Below, one piece after another: positions 48,316 to 58,728 of a stretch of 64,000 nt of DNA (the first letter of the stretch is position 1; each line of letters begins with the position of its first letter). Position numbers and translations under genes: made by a program. Under the pieces are notes generated by a model, which was not told where the DNA came from, ran no database searches, and worked only from the letters and a program-made list of their open reading frames with translations. The stretch is from an uncultured Pelagibacteraceae bacterium. GTDB lineage: Bacteria > Pseudomonadota > Alphaproteobacteria > Pelagibacterales > Pelagibacteraceae. The stretch spans positions 41,361 to 105,360 of the forward strand of contig CACKRM010000002.1 in NCBI GenBank assembly GCA_902602655.1, written 5' to 3'.

Positions 48316-49179
48316 TTATTCAATATATTTACTTCTATCTAAACTTTTAACAACTACTGCTGTTACAATCATAAATCCAGCAATAAAAACACTAACAGGT
48401 GGTATTTCAGTAAAAATTATCCAGCCCCAAATAGGACCAAAAATACTTTCAGTAAGCATTAATAATCCCACTGTTGCTGCAGGCGTAGTTCGAGAACCAA
48501 TTGTCACAAAAATAAAACCAAATGCTAATTGAGGCACGCCCAAAAGAAAAGCTAAACCTAAATCTTTGTAGGAAATAATTATATTTTCAGACAAAATAAA
48601 TCCGTATATAGCACTTAAGATTCCTGAATAAAAAATAGCCGGTATCATATCTAATTTTGGGTTTTTTCTTATAAAAATAATTAAAATAGAAAAATTTATC
48701 GGTATCAAAAGTGCAGCTAAATTTCCAATCAATGATCCAGAAGAAACAGAATCACCAATCATTAATATAACTCCTGACATTGCTAAAAAAATTGCGAAAG
48801 AGCTTCTAAGAGAAATTTTTTCTTTAAGAAAAAAATAGCCGAATACAGCTAAAAATAAAGTCTGTGTGCTTATGATAAAAACAACATTTGCTATAGTAGT
48901 TTCTGTCATAGCAAATATATAACCAACAAAACTAAATGATAAAAACAACCCTCCAAAAACTCCAGGCAAACCTGATCTCTTAACTATATTAAATGCTTCT
49001 TTTTTATATGTTAAAATTAAAAAAACTATTAATGCTAATATAAAAAAAACAGATCTCCAAAAAAGTATTTGCCAAGGATTAGAGGTCTCAAAAGATCTAA
49101 TAATAGGACCACCAAAACTTAAACAAAAACCTGCTAGAAGGCATAAGATGTATCCTGGTGTCTTGTAAACAAAATTCAT
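48316..49179 (-). CDS. EamA/DMT-family transporter
   Basis: 10-TM-like protein with internal repeat character. Confidence 0.85.
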   Translation of the reverse strand: MNFVYKTPGYILCLLAGFCLSFGGPIIRSFETSNPWQILFWRSVFFILALIVFLILTYKKEAFNIVKRSGLPGVFGGLFLSFSFVGYIFAMTETTIANVVFIISTQTLFLAVFGYFFLKEKISLRSSFAIFLAMSGVILMIGDSVSSGSLIGNLAALLIPINFSILIIFIRKNPKLDMIPAIFYSGILSAIYGFILSENIIISYKDLGLAFLLGVPQLAFGFIFVTIGSRTTPAATVGLLMLTESIFGPIWGWIIFTEIPPVSVFIAGFMIVTAVVVKSLDRSKYIE

Positions 49180-50112
49180 TTAAATATTTTTAATTTTTTG
49201 AATGTATTGATTAAATGCTTCTTCGGCTACTAACAAATCGACCAATTTGAATTTTATTTTTGTTCCTGGCTTTTTTTGAACTAATTTATCATAGTCGGCT
49301 GTAATAATATTTGCAATTTTTGGGTAGCCTCCAATAGTAGGATGATCAGATAATAAAATGATAGGTTTTCCATCTCCTGGGACTTGTATAGATCCTTTAG
49401 TAATACCTTCAGATTTTATGTTTTTACTGACTTGATTTTCAATTTTCCCGCCTTCTAATCTCATTCCCATACGATCTGTAAGTCTAGTAATTTCAAATTC
49501 ATTTGAAAAAAAATCTTCCTTGCTTTTGTTCGAAAAATAATCAAATTGTAATCCTTTCATTGCTCTTATTGTGTTATCTTTATCAAAATCAAATTGAATG
49601 AATTTTTCTTTAACTAATAAATTAGATTTGTTAAAAAAAATTTTATCGTCAATATGTAATTTTTCTCCTTTGTTTGGACCAATTTTTGCTTTTATCAAAG
49701 TAGAGACGCTTCCTTTAAATTCATTTAGTTTAAAACCTCCTGAGATTGAAATGTAACCATAAACAGAATCTATTGTTGAAAGAATATCTATCTTTTCTCC
49801 ATCGGAGATTTTAAAACTTTGATTTGGCGTACCTTTCTTTTTTTCTTCATTTTTATCAATGATATTAAAGTTAACTTTTCCTGATACAGCTATCATTTTT
49901 GATTCTCCAACAAATTCAAGCAGAGGTCCTTGGTAAGCAAATTCCAGAGCTCCTTCTGAAATTTTATTGCCAACTAATTTATTCGAAATTGAAAATGATA
50001 ACCTGTCCATACATCCGCTTGCCACAATCCCAAGATGTTGTAAATGAAATCTTCCCAAATCTTGGAATGTCGAATTTATACCAGGTCTTAAAACTTTAAA
50101 GTAATTACTCAT
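49180..50112 (-). CDS. pxpC: 5-oxoprolinase subunit C (biotin-dependent carboxyltransferase family)
   Basis: FKVLRPGINSTFQDLGRFHLQHLGIVASGCMDRLSFSISN. Confidence 0.88.
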   Translation of the reverse strand: MSNYFKVLRPGINSTFQDLGRFHLQHLGIVASGCMDRLSFSISNKLVGNKISEGALEFAYQGPLLEFVGESKMIAVSGKVNFNIIDKNEEKKKGTPNQSFKISDGEKIDILSTIDSVYGYISISGGFKLNEFKGSVSTLIKAKIGPNKGEKLHIDDKIFFNKSNLLVKEKFIQFDFDKDNTIRAMKGLQFDYFSNKSKEDFFSNEFEITRLTDRMGMRLEGGKIENQVSKNIKSEGITKGSIQVPGDGKPIILLSDHPTIGGYPKIANIITADYDKLVQKKPGTKIKFKLVDLLVAEEAFNQYIQKIKNI

Positions 50113-50794
50113 TTTTAAAAGATAATAGCTCTTTCTTTGTTATAGATTTAAATTTTACTGTATCCCCGGGCAACAGTAAGCTTGTATTTTTTTTATTAAT
50201 ATTAAATAAATCTAATGGGGTTTTTCCTATTATGTTCCAGCCACCAGGACTTTCAAAAGTATAAATAGTACAGAACTTCTCAACTATACCCACCGATCCT
50301 TTTTTAATTTTAACTCTAGGGGTGTCTAGTCGATCATGATACAAATTTTTATTTAAATCACCAAGAAAAGGTTGTCCTGGAACAAAACCAATCATATAAA
50401 CAAAAAAATCTGTTTTTAGATGACTTTCTGTAATTTCTTTAAAAGTTAATTTGGTTTTTTCCTCTAACCTTTTTACGTCCAAAGCAAATTCTTCATCGTA
50501 ACATATCGGGATTTCTATAATTTTATTTTTTTCTGATAAAATTGTTTTAGAAAAGTCATTACTTTTGATAAATTCTATAATTTCATTGGATTTAATATCT
50601 ACTAAATCAAAATTAATTATTAATTTATTATAAGATGGAGTGTAGTTTAAAATTCCTTTAATTTTTTCATTTTTGACTGACTCCTGTATAAAATTAAAAA
50701 GCTTAATAACCTCTTTATTGGTTTTTTTGTTAACTTCGTCACCAAAATCACATGAGATGCCGCAGTCTCCAATATTGCTTATTTTTTTTAACAT
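50105..50794 (-). CDS. pxpB: 5-oxoprolinase subunit B
   Basis: FVYMIGFVPGQPFLGDL; FCTIYTFESPGGWNIIGKTP. Confidence 0.88.
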   Translation of the reverse strand: MLKKISNIGDCGISCDFGDEVNKKTNKEVIKLFNFIQESVKNEKIKGILNYTPSYNKLIINFDLVDIKSNEIIEFIKSNDFSKTILSEKNKIIEIPICYDEEFALDVKRLEEKTKLTFKEITESHLKTDFFVYMIGFVPGQPFLGDLNKNLYHDRLDTPRVKIKKGSVGIVEKFCTIYTFESPGGWNIIGKTPLDLFNINKKNTSLLLPGDTVKFKSITKKELLSFKNE

Positions 50795-50831
50795 AAATTG
50801 CTATAATAGATATTATATAATGAATTAAAAT

Positions 50832-51605
50832 ATGGAAATTAATATTAACTGTGATCTTGGTGAAACATCAAAATTCTGTTCAACAGAAAATGACCCATTA
50901 CTTTTAAGTATTGTAAATTCAGCTAACATCGCTTGTGGTTATCACGCAGGAGATAAACCTACAATGAAAAAAACGGTGGAAATTTCAAAAAAAAATGGTG
51001 TAAGTATTGGAGCGCATCCATCTTTTAATGATCCAGAGAATTTTGGAAGAAAAAGAATAAATTTATCCGACAAAGAAATAAATAAACTAATTATTGATCA
51101 AATAAACATTTTGTCAGAAATAGCAAAAGAAAATTCTATAAATGTGACACATGTTAAACCTCATGGTGCTTTAAATAATATGGCTTGTGAAAATTTTGAT
51201 TTAGCAAACACTATTGCAAAGTCAATAATGCAAGTAAATAAAGAATTAATTTTTTTAGTTCCGACTGGGTCTGAGATGGAAAAAGCAGCTAAGAAGCTAG
51301 ATATGAAAATAGCAGCTGAAATTTTTGCCGACAGAAACTATGAAGATGATGGCAATTTAGTTTCACGTTCAAAATCTAATGCATTAATAACTGATCCCGA
51401 AATTGCAAAAAAACACGTAATTAAAATGGTTAAAAATCAAGCTTTAAATTGTTTATCGGGTAAACAAATTTCGTGTGCTATAGACTCAATTTGTGTTCAT
51501 GGCGATGGAAAAAGCGCAGTAAAGACTGCAATTGAAATTAGGGATGGTCTTTTAAAAGCAGGTGTGACTTTAAAACCATTGGATAAATTAAAAAAATTTG
51601 CATAA
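50832..51605 (+). CDS. pxpA: 5-oxoprolinase subunit A (LamB/YcsF family)
   Basis: INCDLGETSKF; NSANIACGYHAGD; HVKPHGALNN. Confidence 0.92.
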   Translation: MEININCDLGETSKFCSTENDPLLLSIVNSANIACGYHAGDKPTMKKTVEISKKNGVSIGAHPSFNDPENFGRKRINLSDKEINKLIIDQINILSEIAKENSINVTHVKPHGALNNMACENFDLANTIAKSIMQVNKELIFLVPTGSEMEKAAKKLDMKIAAEIFADRNYEDDGNLVSRSKSNALITDPEIAKKHVIKMVKNQALNCLSGKQISCAIDSICVHGDGKSAVKTAIEIRDGLLKAGVTLKPLDKLKKFA

Positions 51606-52098
51606 AGAAATAATGTTTAAAAAAATTTTTATAATTCTAATTGCTACATTTATTTTTTTTCAATATTTAGATGTTTCATATAGTGCGGGGGGTGATAGTG
51701 ATAGTAGTAGTAGTTATTTAGATCTATATAAAGAAGCTAAACGATATGTTATTAGAGCAAAAAAATTGGAGGAAAAAAATAAAACTGACAGAGCATCAAA
51801 ATTATATTCTCAAGCTTTAGAGAAGTTAAGAGATGCATATAAGGCTGATAGAAATAATCCTGACATTTTAAATTATCTTGGATTTACATTAAGAAAAACT
51901 GGGAAATTTGAGGAGGCAGAAAAATATTATCTAGCAGGTTTGAAAATAAAGCCCAATCACAATGGTATAAATGAGTATTTAGGAGAGCTTTATGTAAAAA
52001 CTGGTAGAATGAACTTAGCTAAAGAAAGATTGGCGGTTCTAAAAAGTTGTAATTGTGAAGAATACGATGAGTTAAAAGAGGTCATAGAAAAAAATTAA
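51598..52098 (+). CDS. TPR-repeat secreted protein
   Basis: Signal peptide; NPDILNYLGFTLRKTGKFEEAEKYYLAGLKIKPNH. Confidence 0.75.
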   Translation: MHKEIMFKKIFIILIATFIFFQYLDVSYSAGGDSDSSSSYLDLYKEAKRYVIRAKKLEEKNKTDRASKLYSQALEKLRDAYKADRNNPDILNYLGFTLRKTGKFEEAEKYYLAGLKIKPNHNGINEYLGELYVKTGRMNLAKERLAVLKSCNCEEYDELKEVIEKN

Positions 52099-52488
52099 AT
52101 GCATATAGTAGAAGTTTTTGGAAGATTTTTTATATCATTACTATTTTTAATTGAAGCTGTTAAAAAATTCTTTAATCCTGATATAAGTATGATGTACATG
52201 TCTGATCATGGCGTACCTGAATTTTTATTTTATCCTTCAATAGCTTTTGAAATAATAGTGCCATTATTATTAATAGTTGGATATAAAATTAGAATTGTTG
52301 CATCTTTGTTGGTATTATTTGTTTTAACCGTTACGTTAATTTTTCATACACATCATATTTTTGGAGATTCAATGCAACTTACAATATTTTTAAAGAATAT
52401 TTCTATAATTGGTGGGTTATTAATAGTGATTGCAAACAAGCCTCAAATTTGTAGTTTAGATTATCATTATGAGTCTAAAAGAAAGTAG
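52099..52488 (+). CDS. DoxX-family membrane protein
   Basis: GRFFISLLFLIEAVKKFFNP; 4-TM pattern. Confidence 0.75.
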   Translation: MHIVEVFGRFFISLLFLIEAVKKFFNPDISMMYMSDHGVPEFLFYPSIAFEIIVPLLLIVGYKIRIVASLLVLFVLTVTLIFHTHHIFGDSMQLTIFLKNISIIGGLLIVIANKPQICSLDYHYESKRK

Positions 52489-52493
52489 TAGTT

Positions 52494-52940
52494 TTGCCAA
52501 AAAAGAAAGAAGAAATTCATAATTTATTTAAACCTCAATTGACTCCAAAAGAAATGTTTGAGCTAGGCGTTTTTGGTGGTTCTTATTTTAACAAAAAACA
52601 ATTAAGAGAATTTCCAAAGTCATGGTTCAAAAAAGCAAAGTTAAGTGAAAAATTTGATGTTAAAATAAATAGATTTAAAATTAAATCAGGTTTAACAAGA
52701 CAAGAATGGATTAAAAAAGGCTGGATATTTAAAGAAGATCCTCTTGGATGGTTCCAATGGTATTGTAGGTACACCAATGGTAGAAGAATTCAAAAAGTTG
52801 ATGAAATTCAAATTCAAAGGTGGCTTAACTTTACTCGACATGTAAAAGCAATCGAAAAAAATTGTGAACCTAACGATTTGACATGTAGAAGAAGACAAAG
52901 GCAGGCAATACTTCAGTGGGCTTACAATCCCTTTATTTAA
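52494..52940 (+). CDS. Conserved-looking hypothetical protein, basic and tryptophan-rich (TTG start)
   Basis: 148-aa ORF directly downstream of the DoxX gene. Confidence 0.55.
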   Translation: MPKKKEEIHNLFKPQLTPKEMFELGVFGGSYFNKKQLREFPKSWFKKAKLSEKFDVKINRFKIKSGLTRQEWIKKGWIFKEDPLGWFQWYCRYTNGRRIQKVDEIQIQRWLNFTRHVKAIEKNCEPNDLTCRRRQRQAILQWAYNPFI

Positions 52941-54243
52941 GAGGTTGAATCATTTGCTCTGGTAACCAAAGGGCTAGCTGAGGAAATGCTATAATTATAA
53001 TTACAGCTAAAATCATTAAAAGAAAAAGTGGAAAAGCACTTCTGGCAATAAAACCCATGTCTTTTTTTGCCATTCCTTGAAGAACAAATAAATTAAATCC
53101 AACTGGTGGTGTAATTTGTGCCATTTCTACAACTATAACTAAATATATACCGAACCAAATCATATCAAACCCAGCCTGACGTATCATTGGTTCAATGATT
53201 GCCATTGTTAAGACTACAGCTGAAATCCCGTCTAAAAACATTCCAAGAATTATATAAAACAAAGTTAATACTAGTAATAACATATACGGTGAAAGTTGAA
53301 GTGTATCGATAAAAACTGCCAAGTTTTTAGGTAGGCCAGTGAAAGCCATTGCTAAAGTTAAAAAAGATGATCCAGCCAATATAAAAGCTATCATGCAAGA
53401 TGTTTTAGTTGCGCCTAGTAATGATTTACTAAAAGATTCTTTAGTTAGACTTTTCTGAAAATAAGATAATGTCAACGCTCCCAAAACTCCGAGGGAAGCT
53501 GCTTCTGTAGCCGTAGCTATTCCAGCATAAATAGATCCGATTACTGCAAAAATTAAAAGAACAACAGGAAGTAATTGTCCTGACTGTTTTATTTTTTCAA
53601 TAAAAGAAAAATCTTCACTAATAATTGGCATAATCTTTTTATTTCTTAAAGACCAACCAACAACGTAGATCATGAATAAAAATGCTAATCCAATACCAGG
53701 AATTATACCCGCTATAAAGAGTTTTGCTATGGACTCTTCAACTGTAACACCATAAATAATTAAAATAATTGATGGTGGTATTAAAAGACCTAAGGTGCCC
53801 GATCCTGCCAAAGTTCCCAAAAGAAAGCTCTCTGGATAATTTCTTTTTCGTAATTCTGGAATAGACATCTTTCCGACCGTGGCTACTGTAGCTGCTGATG
53901 AACCTGAAATAGCTGCAAAGATAGCACAACCTAATATGTTTACATGTATTAAGCCTCCGGGTAATTTTGATAGCCAGGGTGATAAGCCTTTAAATAAATT
54001 TTCTGATAATTTTGTTCGAAACAAAATTTCTCCCATCCAAACAAAAAGTGGCAAAGCTGTAAGCGACCAAGATGAGCCCATGCTCCACATGGTTGTTGCC
54101 ATTGCATCTCCAACCGGTCTTGAGGTAAACATCATCATTCCTATAGTGGAAACTCCAATCATGCTTATTCCAACCCAAACTCCCGATCCCAGGAAAATTA
54201 ATAAAACACTTATAAAAAATATTGTTAGATAAACTTCAAGCAT
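52933..54243 (-). CDS. TRAP transporter large permease (DctM family)
   Basis: GSGTLGLLIPPSIILIIYG; multi-TM. Confidence 0.9.
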   Translation of the reverse strand: MLEVYLTIFFISVLLIFLGSGVWVGISMIGVSTIGMMMFTSRPVGDAMATTMWSMGSSWSLTALPLFVWMGEILFRTKLSENLFKGLSPWLSKLPGGLIHVNILGCAIFAAISGSSAATVATVGKMSIPELRKRNYPESFLLGTLAGSGTLGLLIPPSIILIIYGVTVEESIAKLFIAGIIPGIGLAFLFMIYVVGWSLRNKKIMPIISEDFSFIEKIKQSGQLLPVVLLIFAVIGSIYAGIATATEAASLGVLGALTLSYFQKSLTKESFSKSLLGATKTSCMIAFILAGSSFLTLAMAFTGLPKNLAVFIDTLQLSPYMLLLVLTLFYIILGMFLDGISAVVLTMAIIEPMIRQAGFDMIWFGIYLVIVVEMAQITPPVGFNLFVLQGMAKKDMGFIARSAFPLFLLMILAVIIIIAFPQLALWLPEQMIQPLK

Positions 54244-54727
54244 TTGGTTTAGAAATAAATAGTTTTAAAAAATTATGTGTAATGCAAACAAAAAATATTA
54301 TTGAACCTATTGCTACTCCTGTTTGTGGTATCCACAGTAAAATCTCATCTGCTCCTTGGCTTCTTTCACCGAGTTGAATTGATACAACCCACATTTTAAT
54401 AAAATAAAAAGCTAAAAAACCTGACAAAAATGTAGAGATTGCTAAACACCAAATAGTTAAAAATTTTAATAAACCTCCTTTTGCTTTTTCAAGAAACAAA
54501 GTAATTCTAATATGACCGTTTTCATTGAATGTGTAGGCTAGCGCTAAAAAGGAAGCGGTGGCTAAGCTATAACCGGAATATTCTGTCAAACCACGAATAT
54601 AAAATCCGAAAATTCTAGATGCTATACCTACAACTATAGTTGCTAATATGAGAATTAAAAAAAATGATGCGACGTATCCAGAGTATCTGTAAAGAGAATT
54701 TAAAAATTTGTCTATTTTACAAAGCAT
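54236..54727 (-). CDS. TRAP transporter small permease (DctQ family)
   Basis: 163-aa membrane protein between DctP and DctM. Confidence 0.87.
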   Translation of the reverse strand: MLCKIDKFLNSLYRYSGYVASFFLILILATIVVGIASRIFGFYIRGLTEYSGYSLATASFLALAYTFNENGHIRITLFLEKAKGGLLKFLTIWCLAISTFLSGFLAFYFIKMWVVSIQLGERSQGADEILLWIPQTGVAIGSIIFFVCITHNFLKLFISKPNA

Positions 54728-54754
54728 AAAGGCCGTACCTATTATACGGCCTTT
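54728..54754 (-). promoter_or_regulatory. 10-bp-stem hairpin abutting the dctQ start codon
   Basis: aaaggccgta-cctatta-tacggccttt; 3' arm on the minus strand ends directly before ATG. Confidence 0.65.
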
Positions 54755-54769
54755 TTGCTTAAAAAAAAT

Positions 54770-55741
54770 TTATTTATATGCTGATAAAACAGATTGTCCT
54801 CTTGAACCTGCTCTACCTGCCCATTCTTTAGACATAGTAGCACCAACTTTTTCAAAGTGACTTTGCAAAGCTGCATTTACTTTTCCAACTTCCATACCAG
54901 CATCAGATAAAGCTTTTTTGTCTGCAACATTACCTCTTTTAGATAAAGCCCAACCTTTTCTTTCTGCAACAGCTGCTTGCTTCATAACCATTTTTTTAGT
55001 TGCGTCATCAAGTTTATTCCATGCTTTTTTATTTACAACAACCATGTTTTTTGGAAACCAAGCTGCAATATCATAAAAATATTTAACACCATTTTCCCAA
55101 ATTTTGCTGTTTTTACCAGTTGTTGGTGATGTGATCATGCTTTCAACCATTCCAGTTGAAAATGCTTGACTAATCGCTACCGCTTCTAGCTTAGTTGGTT
55201 TCATGCCTGTAAGTTCTGCAATTCGAATTGTTGCAGAATTGTATGCTCTAAATTTAAGTCCCTTAAGATCACTTACAGAATTAATAGCTTTTTTACTATA
55301 TAACCCTTGAGCTGGCCAAGGAACTGCATAAAGAAAAACTAATCCTTTTTCATCAAGTCCTTTAACCAATTCTGGTTTTGAAACTTTATAAAGTTTTTGT
55401 GCATCAGAGTAAGTTTGTGCAACGAAAGGAATTGAATCCACTTCTAAAAGCGGATCGAAGCTTCCATGTGCAGACATAAATCTTTCACCAATTTGTGTTT
55501 GTCCAGTTTGTACAGCTCTTAGAATAGCTCCACCTTTAAATAAAGAACCGCCTGGGTGAGTTTTAATTGTAAGTTTACCGCCAGACTTCTCAGTAACAGC
55601 ATCTGCAAATTCTTTTGCGTTTGCTGAATGGAAGTTGCTTGCTCCGTAAGCCAAAGCCATATTCCATGTCTCTGCTTGTGCTGTACTGAGTGTAATAAAC
55701 AAAGATGTGACTATTACACCAATTTTTTTTAAAATTTTCAT
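54770..55741 (-). CDS. TRAP transporter substrate-binding protein (DctP family)
   Basis: Signal peptide; LKGLKFRAYNSATIRIAELTGMKPTKLEAVAISQAFSTGMVESM. Confidence 0.9.
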   Translation of the reverse strand: MKILKKIGVIVTSLFITLSTAQAETWNMALAYGASNFHSANAKEFADAVTEKSGGKLTIKTHPGGSLFKGGAILRAVQTGQTQIGERFMSAHGSFDPLLEVDSIPFVAQTYSDAQKLYKVSKPELVKGLDEKGLVFLYAVPWPAQGLYSKKAINSVSDLKGLKFRAYNSATIRIAELTGMKPTKLEAVAISQAFSTGMVESMITSPTTGKNSKIWENGVKYFYDIAAWFPKNMVVVNKKAWNKLDDATKKMVMKQAAVAERKGWALSKRGNVADKKALSDAGMEVGKVNAALQSHFEKVGATMSKEWAGRAGSRGQSVLSAYK

Positions 55742-55812
55742 TTAACCCCCTTTGTTTGAAATATTTTAATATCTTATTTGACTAGTTGGCTTAACAAAAA
55801 TCAAGAGAAATT

Positions 55813-57129
55813 TTAAAATTTTTTAAGTATTTTTGAGAAATAAAAGTTAAGTGTTATTGATCTTATTAACATAAAAAATAATACAGATAGCCAAAGTCCA
55901 TTATTATTCAAATATTCAACTGCATAAATAGAAAATACAATGAATAAAACAACCGAGATGAACATTGCGTTTCTCATTTCAGCTGTTTGTGTTGCTCCGA
56001 TAAAAATTCCATCAAATTGATAACAAAATGAAGCTACTGGAGGTATTAAAATTATCCAAAAAATAAAGCCATAAGCTAAAAATCGGATATAATCTAAATC
56101 AGTAAAAGCGTTTATTATAAGTTTATAACTTAAAACATAGAAAAGTGAGATTATAATTCCAGAAAAAAAACTTAATTCAAAAGAATTAATTACTGTCTTT
56201 AAAAAAACTTTTTTTGTTTTTCTCCCTATTACAAAACCAATGATTGATTCTGTTGAAAAAGCATAAGAGTCTAGAAAAAAAGATGCTAACATTATAAATT
56301 GCAATAATAATGTATTAGCGGCAAGATAATCTTCTCCCAATTTTGCGCTTTGAAACGTAATCCATAAAAATGCAAACAGTAAAAAAACACTTCTCAAAAA
56401 TATATCAAAGTTAATATTGAAAAGTTTCATAATTTTTTTTCTTATAAAAATTTTTTCAAATCTTGGAATTTGATTAAATCGATGTTTAAAGTAAAAAAAA
56501 CAGACAAACATTGAGATGAATACTGTTAAGTATGATGACACAACTGTACCTAGTGCTACACCGTAGATTTCAAGATTCATATTTTTAACAAAAAATATAC
56601 TCAAAAAAATATTCATAATACAAAAAAATATAACTACTGAACTTGAAAAGAATGTTTTTTGAATACCGAGAAAAAAGCCAATAATAACATAAATAATAAG
56701 TTCAGCCGGTATAGAAAAGATACGAATTGAAACATATTTTTCTATTAAAATACTAGTCTCTAAAGAGGGTGAAAAAGAAATATTAATATTGGATAGTATT
56801 AATGGTTTACACAAAATTACAATAATGGATAAAATAAGAGCTAATAATAAATTTCTTATTATTGTTCTTGCCACTTCTTTATAATCGCCTTTACCTAATG
56901 CTTGAGATACTACTCCCACAGTTGCCATTCTTAAAAATCCAAGGCTTCCAATAATCATAGTTAAAACGGATGACGAAATGCTTAACGCTGCTAGAAATTT
57001 TTCACTAGATAAATGACCCATTAAAGCTGTATCTACAAACCCTACAGCTGGAATCGCAATATTTGCAAAAAAAATTGGTACTGATAATTGAAAAATATAA
57101 AGTTTTGAAACGTTTTGTGAATATTTCAT
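55813..57129 (-). CDS. MATE-family efflux transporter
   Basis: PIFFANIAIPAVGFVDTALMGHLSSEKFLAALS. Confidence 0.9.
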   Translation of the reverse strand: MKYSQNVSKLYIFQLSVPIFFANIAIPAVGFVDTALMGHLSSEKFLAALSISSSVLTMIIGSLGFLRMATVGVVSQALGKGDYKEVARTIIRNLLLALILSIIVILCKPLILSNINISFSPSLETSILIEKYVSIRIFSIPAELIIYVIIGFFLGIQKTFFSSSVVIFFCIMNIFLSIFFVKNMNLEIYGVALGTVVSSYLTVFISMFVCFFYFKHRFNQIPRFEKIFIRKKIMKLFNINFDIFLRSVFLLFAFLWITFQSAKLGEDYLAANTLLLQFIMLASFFLDSYAFSTESIIGFVIGRKTKKVFLKTVINSFELSFFSGIIISLFYVLSYKLIINAFTDLDYIRFLAYGFIFWIILIPPVASFCYQFDGIFIGATQTAEMRNAMFISVVLFIVFSIYAVEYLNNNGLWLSVLFFMLIRSITLNFYFSKILKKF

Positions 57130-57212
57130 TGGCTTATAGCAATAAATTAATCTTTATTCTGATACAATAAGTATATATAAAAATAACATTATTTAATTAA
57201 AAATAACAACAG

Positions 57213-57833
57213 ATGTTAGAACCATTTATAATTTTTGTTCAAATAATCATTATTGATATAGTGATGGCAGCAGATAATGCGATCATTATAGGTCTTATAG
57301 CTGCTAGCTACGCAAAAGAAAATAGAAAAAAAATTATTGCTTGGGGCGTTGCGGCAGCATTTTTTTTTAGAATTTTCTTTGCCTTAGGTGCTACTGTAAT
57401 TTTGGAGTATGCTTGGCTTAAAATAGCTGGTGGAGTGTTGTTGTTATGGGTGGTAAATAATCTTAGACAAGATTTTTTTAATTCTAAAAAAATTAGATCA
57501 CCACTAATAAAATCTAAGGAACCAACTTCTTTTGCCCAAGGTGTTTATAGAGTTTTAATAGCAGATTTAGTTCTCAGCTTAGACAATGTCTTAGGAGTAG
57601 TGGGAGCTTCAAAAAATTATTACGCTTTGATGATAATTGGTCTTATTCTGTCTGTTTTGATAGTTGCTACACTGGCTACATATTTTGCAAACTACATTAA
57701 AGAGCACAAATGGTTAGGTTATTTAGGTTTGTTTGTAATAATGATTGTTGCAATGCAATTAATAATAGGAGGACTAACAAATCTTGAGGTCTTAACTATT
57801 AATGAGCGTTTTGAATTTCTTTTCAATATATAA
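57213..57833 (+). CDS. TerC-family membrane protein (second copy)
   Basis: DIVMAADNAIIIGLIAASY; DLVLSLDNVLGVVGASKNYY. Confidence 0.85.
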   Translation: MLEPFIIFVQIIIIDIVMAADNAIIIGLIAASYAKENRKKIIAWGVAAAFFFRIFFALGATVILEYAWLKIAGGVLLLWVVNNLRQDFFNSKKIRSPLIKSKEPTSFAQGVYRVLIADLVLSLDNVLGVVGASKNYYALMIIGLILSVLIVATLATYFANYIKEHKWLGYLGLFVIMIVAMQLIIGGLTNLEVLTINERFEFLFNI

Positions 57834-57837
57834 AAAA

Positions 57838-57866
57838 AAACCCGCTTGAAAATTTCAAGCGGGTTT
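57838..57866. terminator. Bidirectional rho-independent terminator
   Basis: AAACCCGCTTGAAA-A-TTTCAAGCGGGTTT between convergent genes. Confidence 0.85.
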
Positions 57867-57891
57867 AATTTTTTAGTCTTATAAAATTTTA

Positions 57892-58557
57892 TTAAAATTT
57901 ATAGCCAACAGATAATCTAATAGCAGTAGCTTCTGTTTCCGCTGAAATAGTGTTAGCGCCAAGAGTTGCTTCTGAACTATCTTTATAACTGTCAAAATCT
58001 GAATAAGTAGCTTCTAATTTACCGTAGTAATTTCCGCCAATATCAGATTTAAATCCTAATCCAACTTGGTAACCCATAACATTTTGGTCACCATAGCTCG
58101 ATCCATTATTTAATGCTTCTTGTGTGTTAATTGTAGTATTTGAAATACCACCTTTAACATAAGCATTTCCACCCATTGCTGAGTAGACAGGATATTCACC
58201 ATAAACCATTATGAAATTTTTTAACTCAGCTTTCGCTGTGTACGTACCAGTGTCTTGACCGTCTCCAGATGTAGTAGTATCAGAACGTGATTTATTACCC
58301 AACTCTCTAGCTGGAATGTAAGAAATCCCTATAGCACCACCGTTGTCAGTGATGTGTTCGATAAATAATTCTGGAACTAAAAGATCTTCAGAATGACTTC
58401 CTTTTGTCACTTCTCCTGAGTCACGTAGCGTCTCAGAACCATCTGTCTCTAAAGAAACAAATGCTGCAGAAATTCCAACTCCTATTTCAGCTTTTAAAAC
58501 TGAAGTAGAGAACAAAACAACAAGCGCACTTAAAAAGCTTATTAATTTTTTATTCAT
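57892..58557 (-). CDS. Outer-membrane beta-barrel protein (porin-like; start reassigned to MNKKLISFL)
   Basis: Signal peptide, alternating beta pattern, C-terminal AIRLSVGYKF. Confidence 0.75.
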   Translation of the reverse strand: MNKKLISFLSALVVLFSTSVLKAEIGVGISAAFVSLETDGSETLRDSGEVTKGSHSEDLLVPELFIEHITDNGGAIGISYIPARELGNKSRSDTTTSGDGQDTGTYTAKAELKNFIMVYGEYPVYSAMGGNAYVKGGISNTTINTQEALNNGSSYGDQNVMGYQVGLGFKSDIGGNYYGKLEATYSDFDSYKDSSEATLGANTISAETEATAIRLSVGYKF

Positions 58558-58703
58558 ACTAATTTCCTTCGTTAATATTAATTGCAATAAATAGTAAATA
58601 TTTTTTATATTATTTAAGAATAGGAGTCTAAGTTTATATAGAGCGTTTTTTTTTAAAAATTCAAAAAACTTGGATTTTTAGGGCTTTTTTTATGTTATAA
58701 TGT

Positions 58704-58727
58704 GACATTTTTGTCACATTTAACAAT
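58704..58727 (-). terminator. Hairpin downstream of tctA
   Basis: aatgtgaca-tttt-tgtcacatt inverted repeat. Confidence 0.5.
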
Positions 58728-58728
58728 T

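Noticed and set aside
58704-58727. TGTGACATTTTTGTCACA resembling a CRP/FNR site
   Set aside because: Spacer is 8 rather than 6 nt and it sits 3' of tctA; better explained as a terminator hairpin
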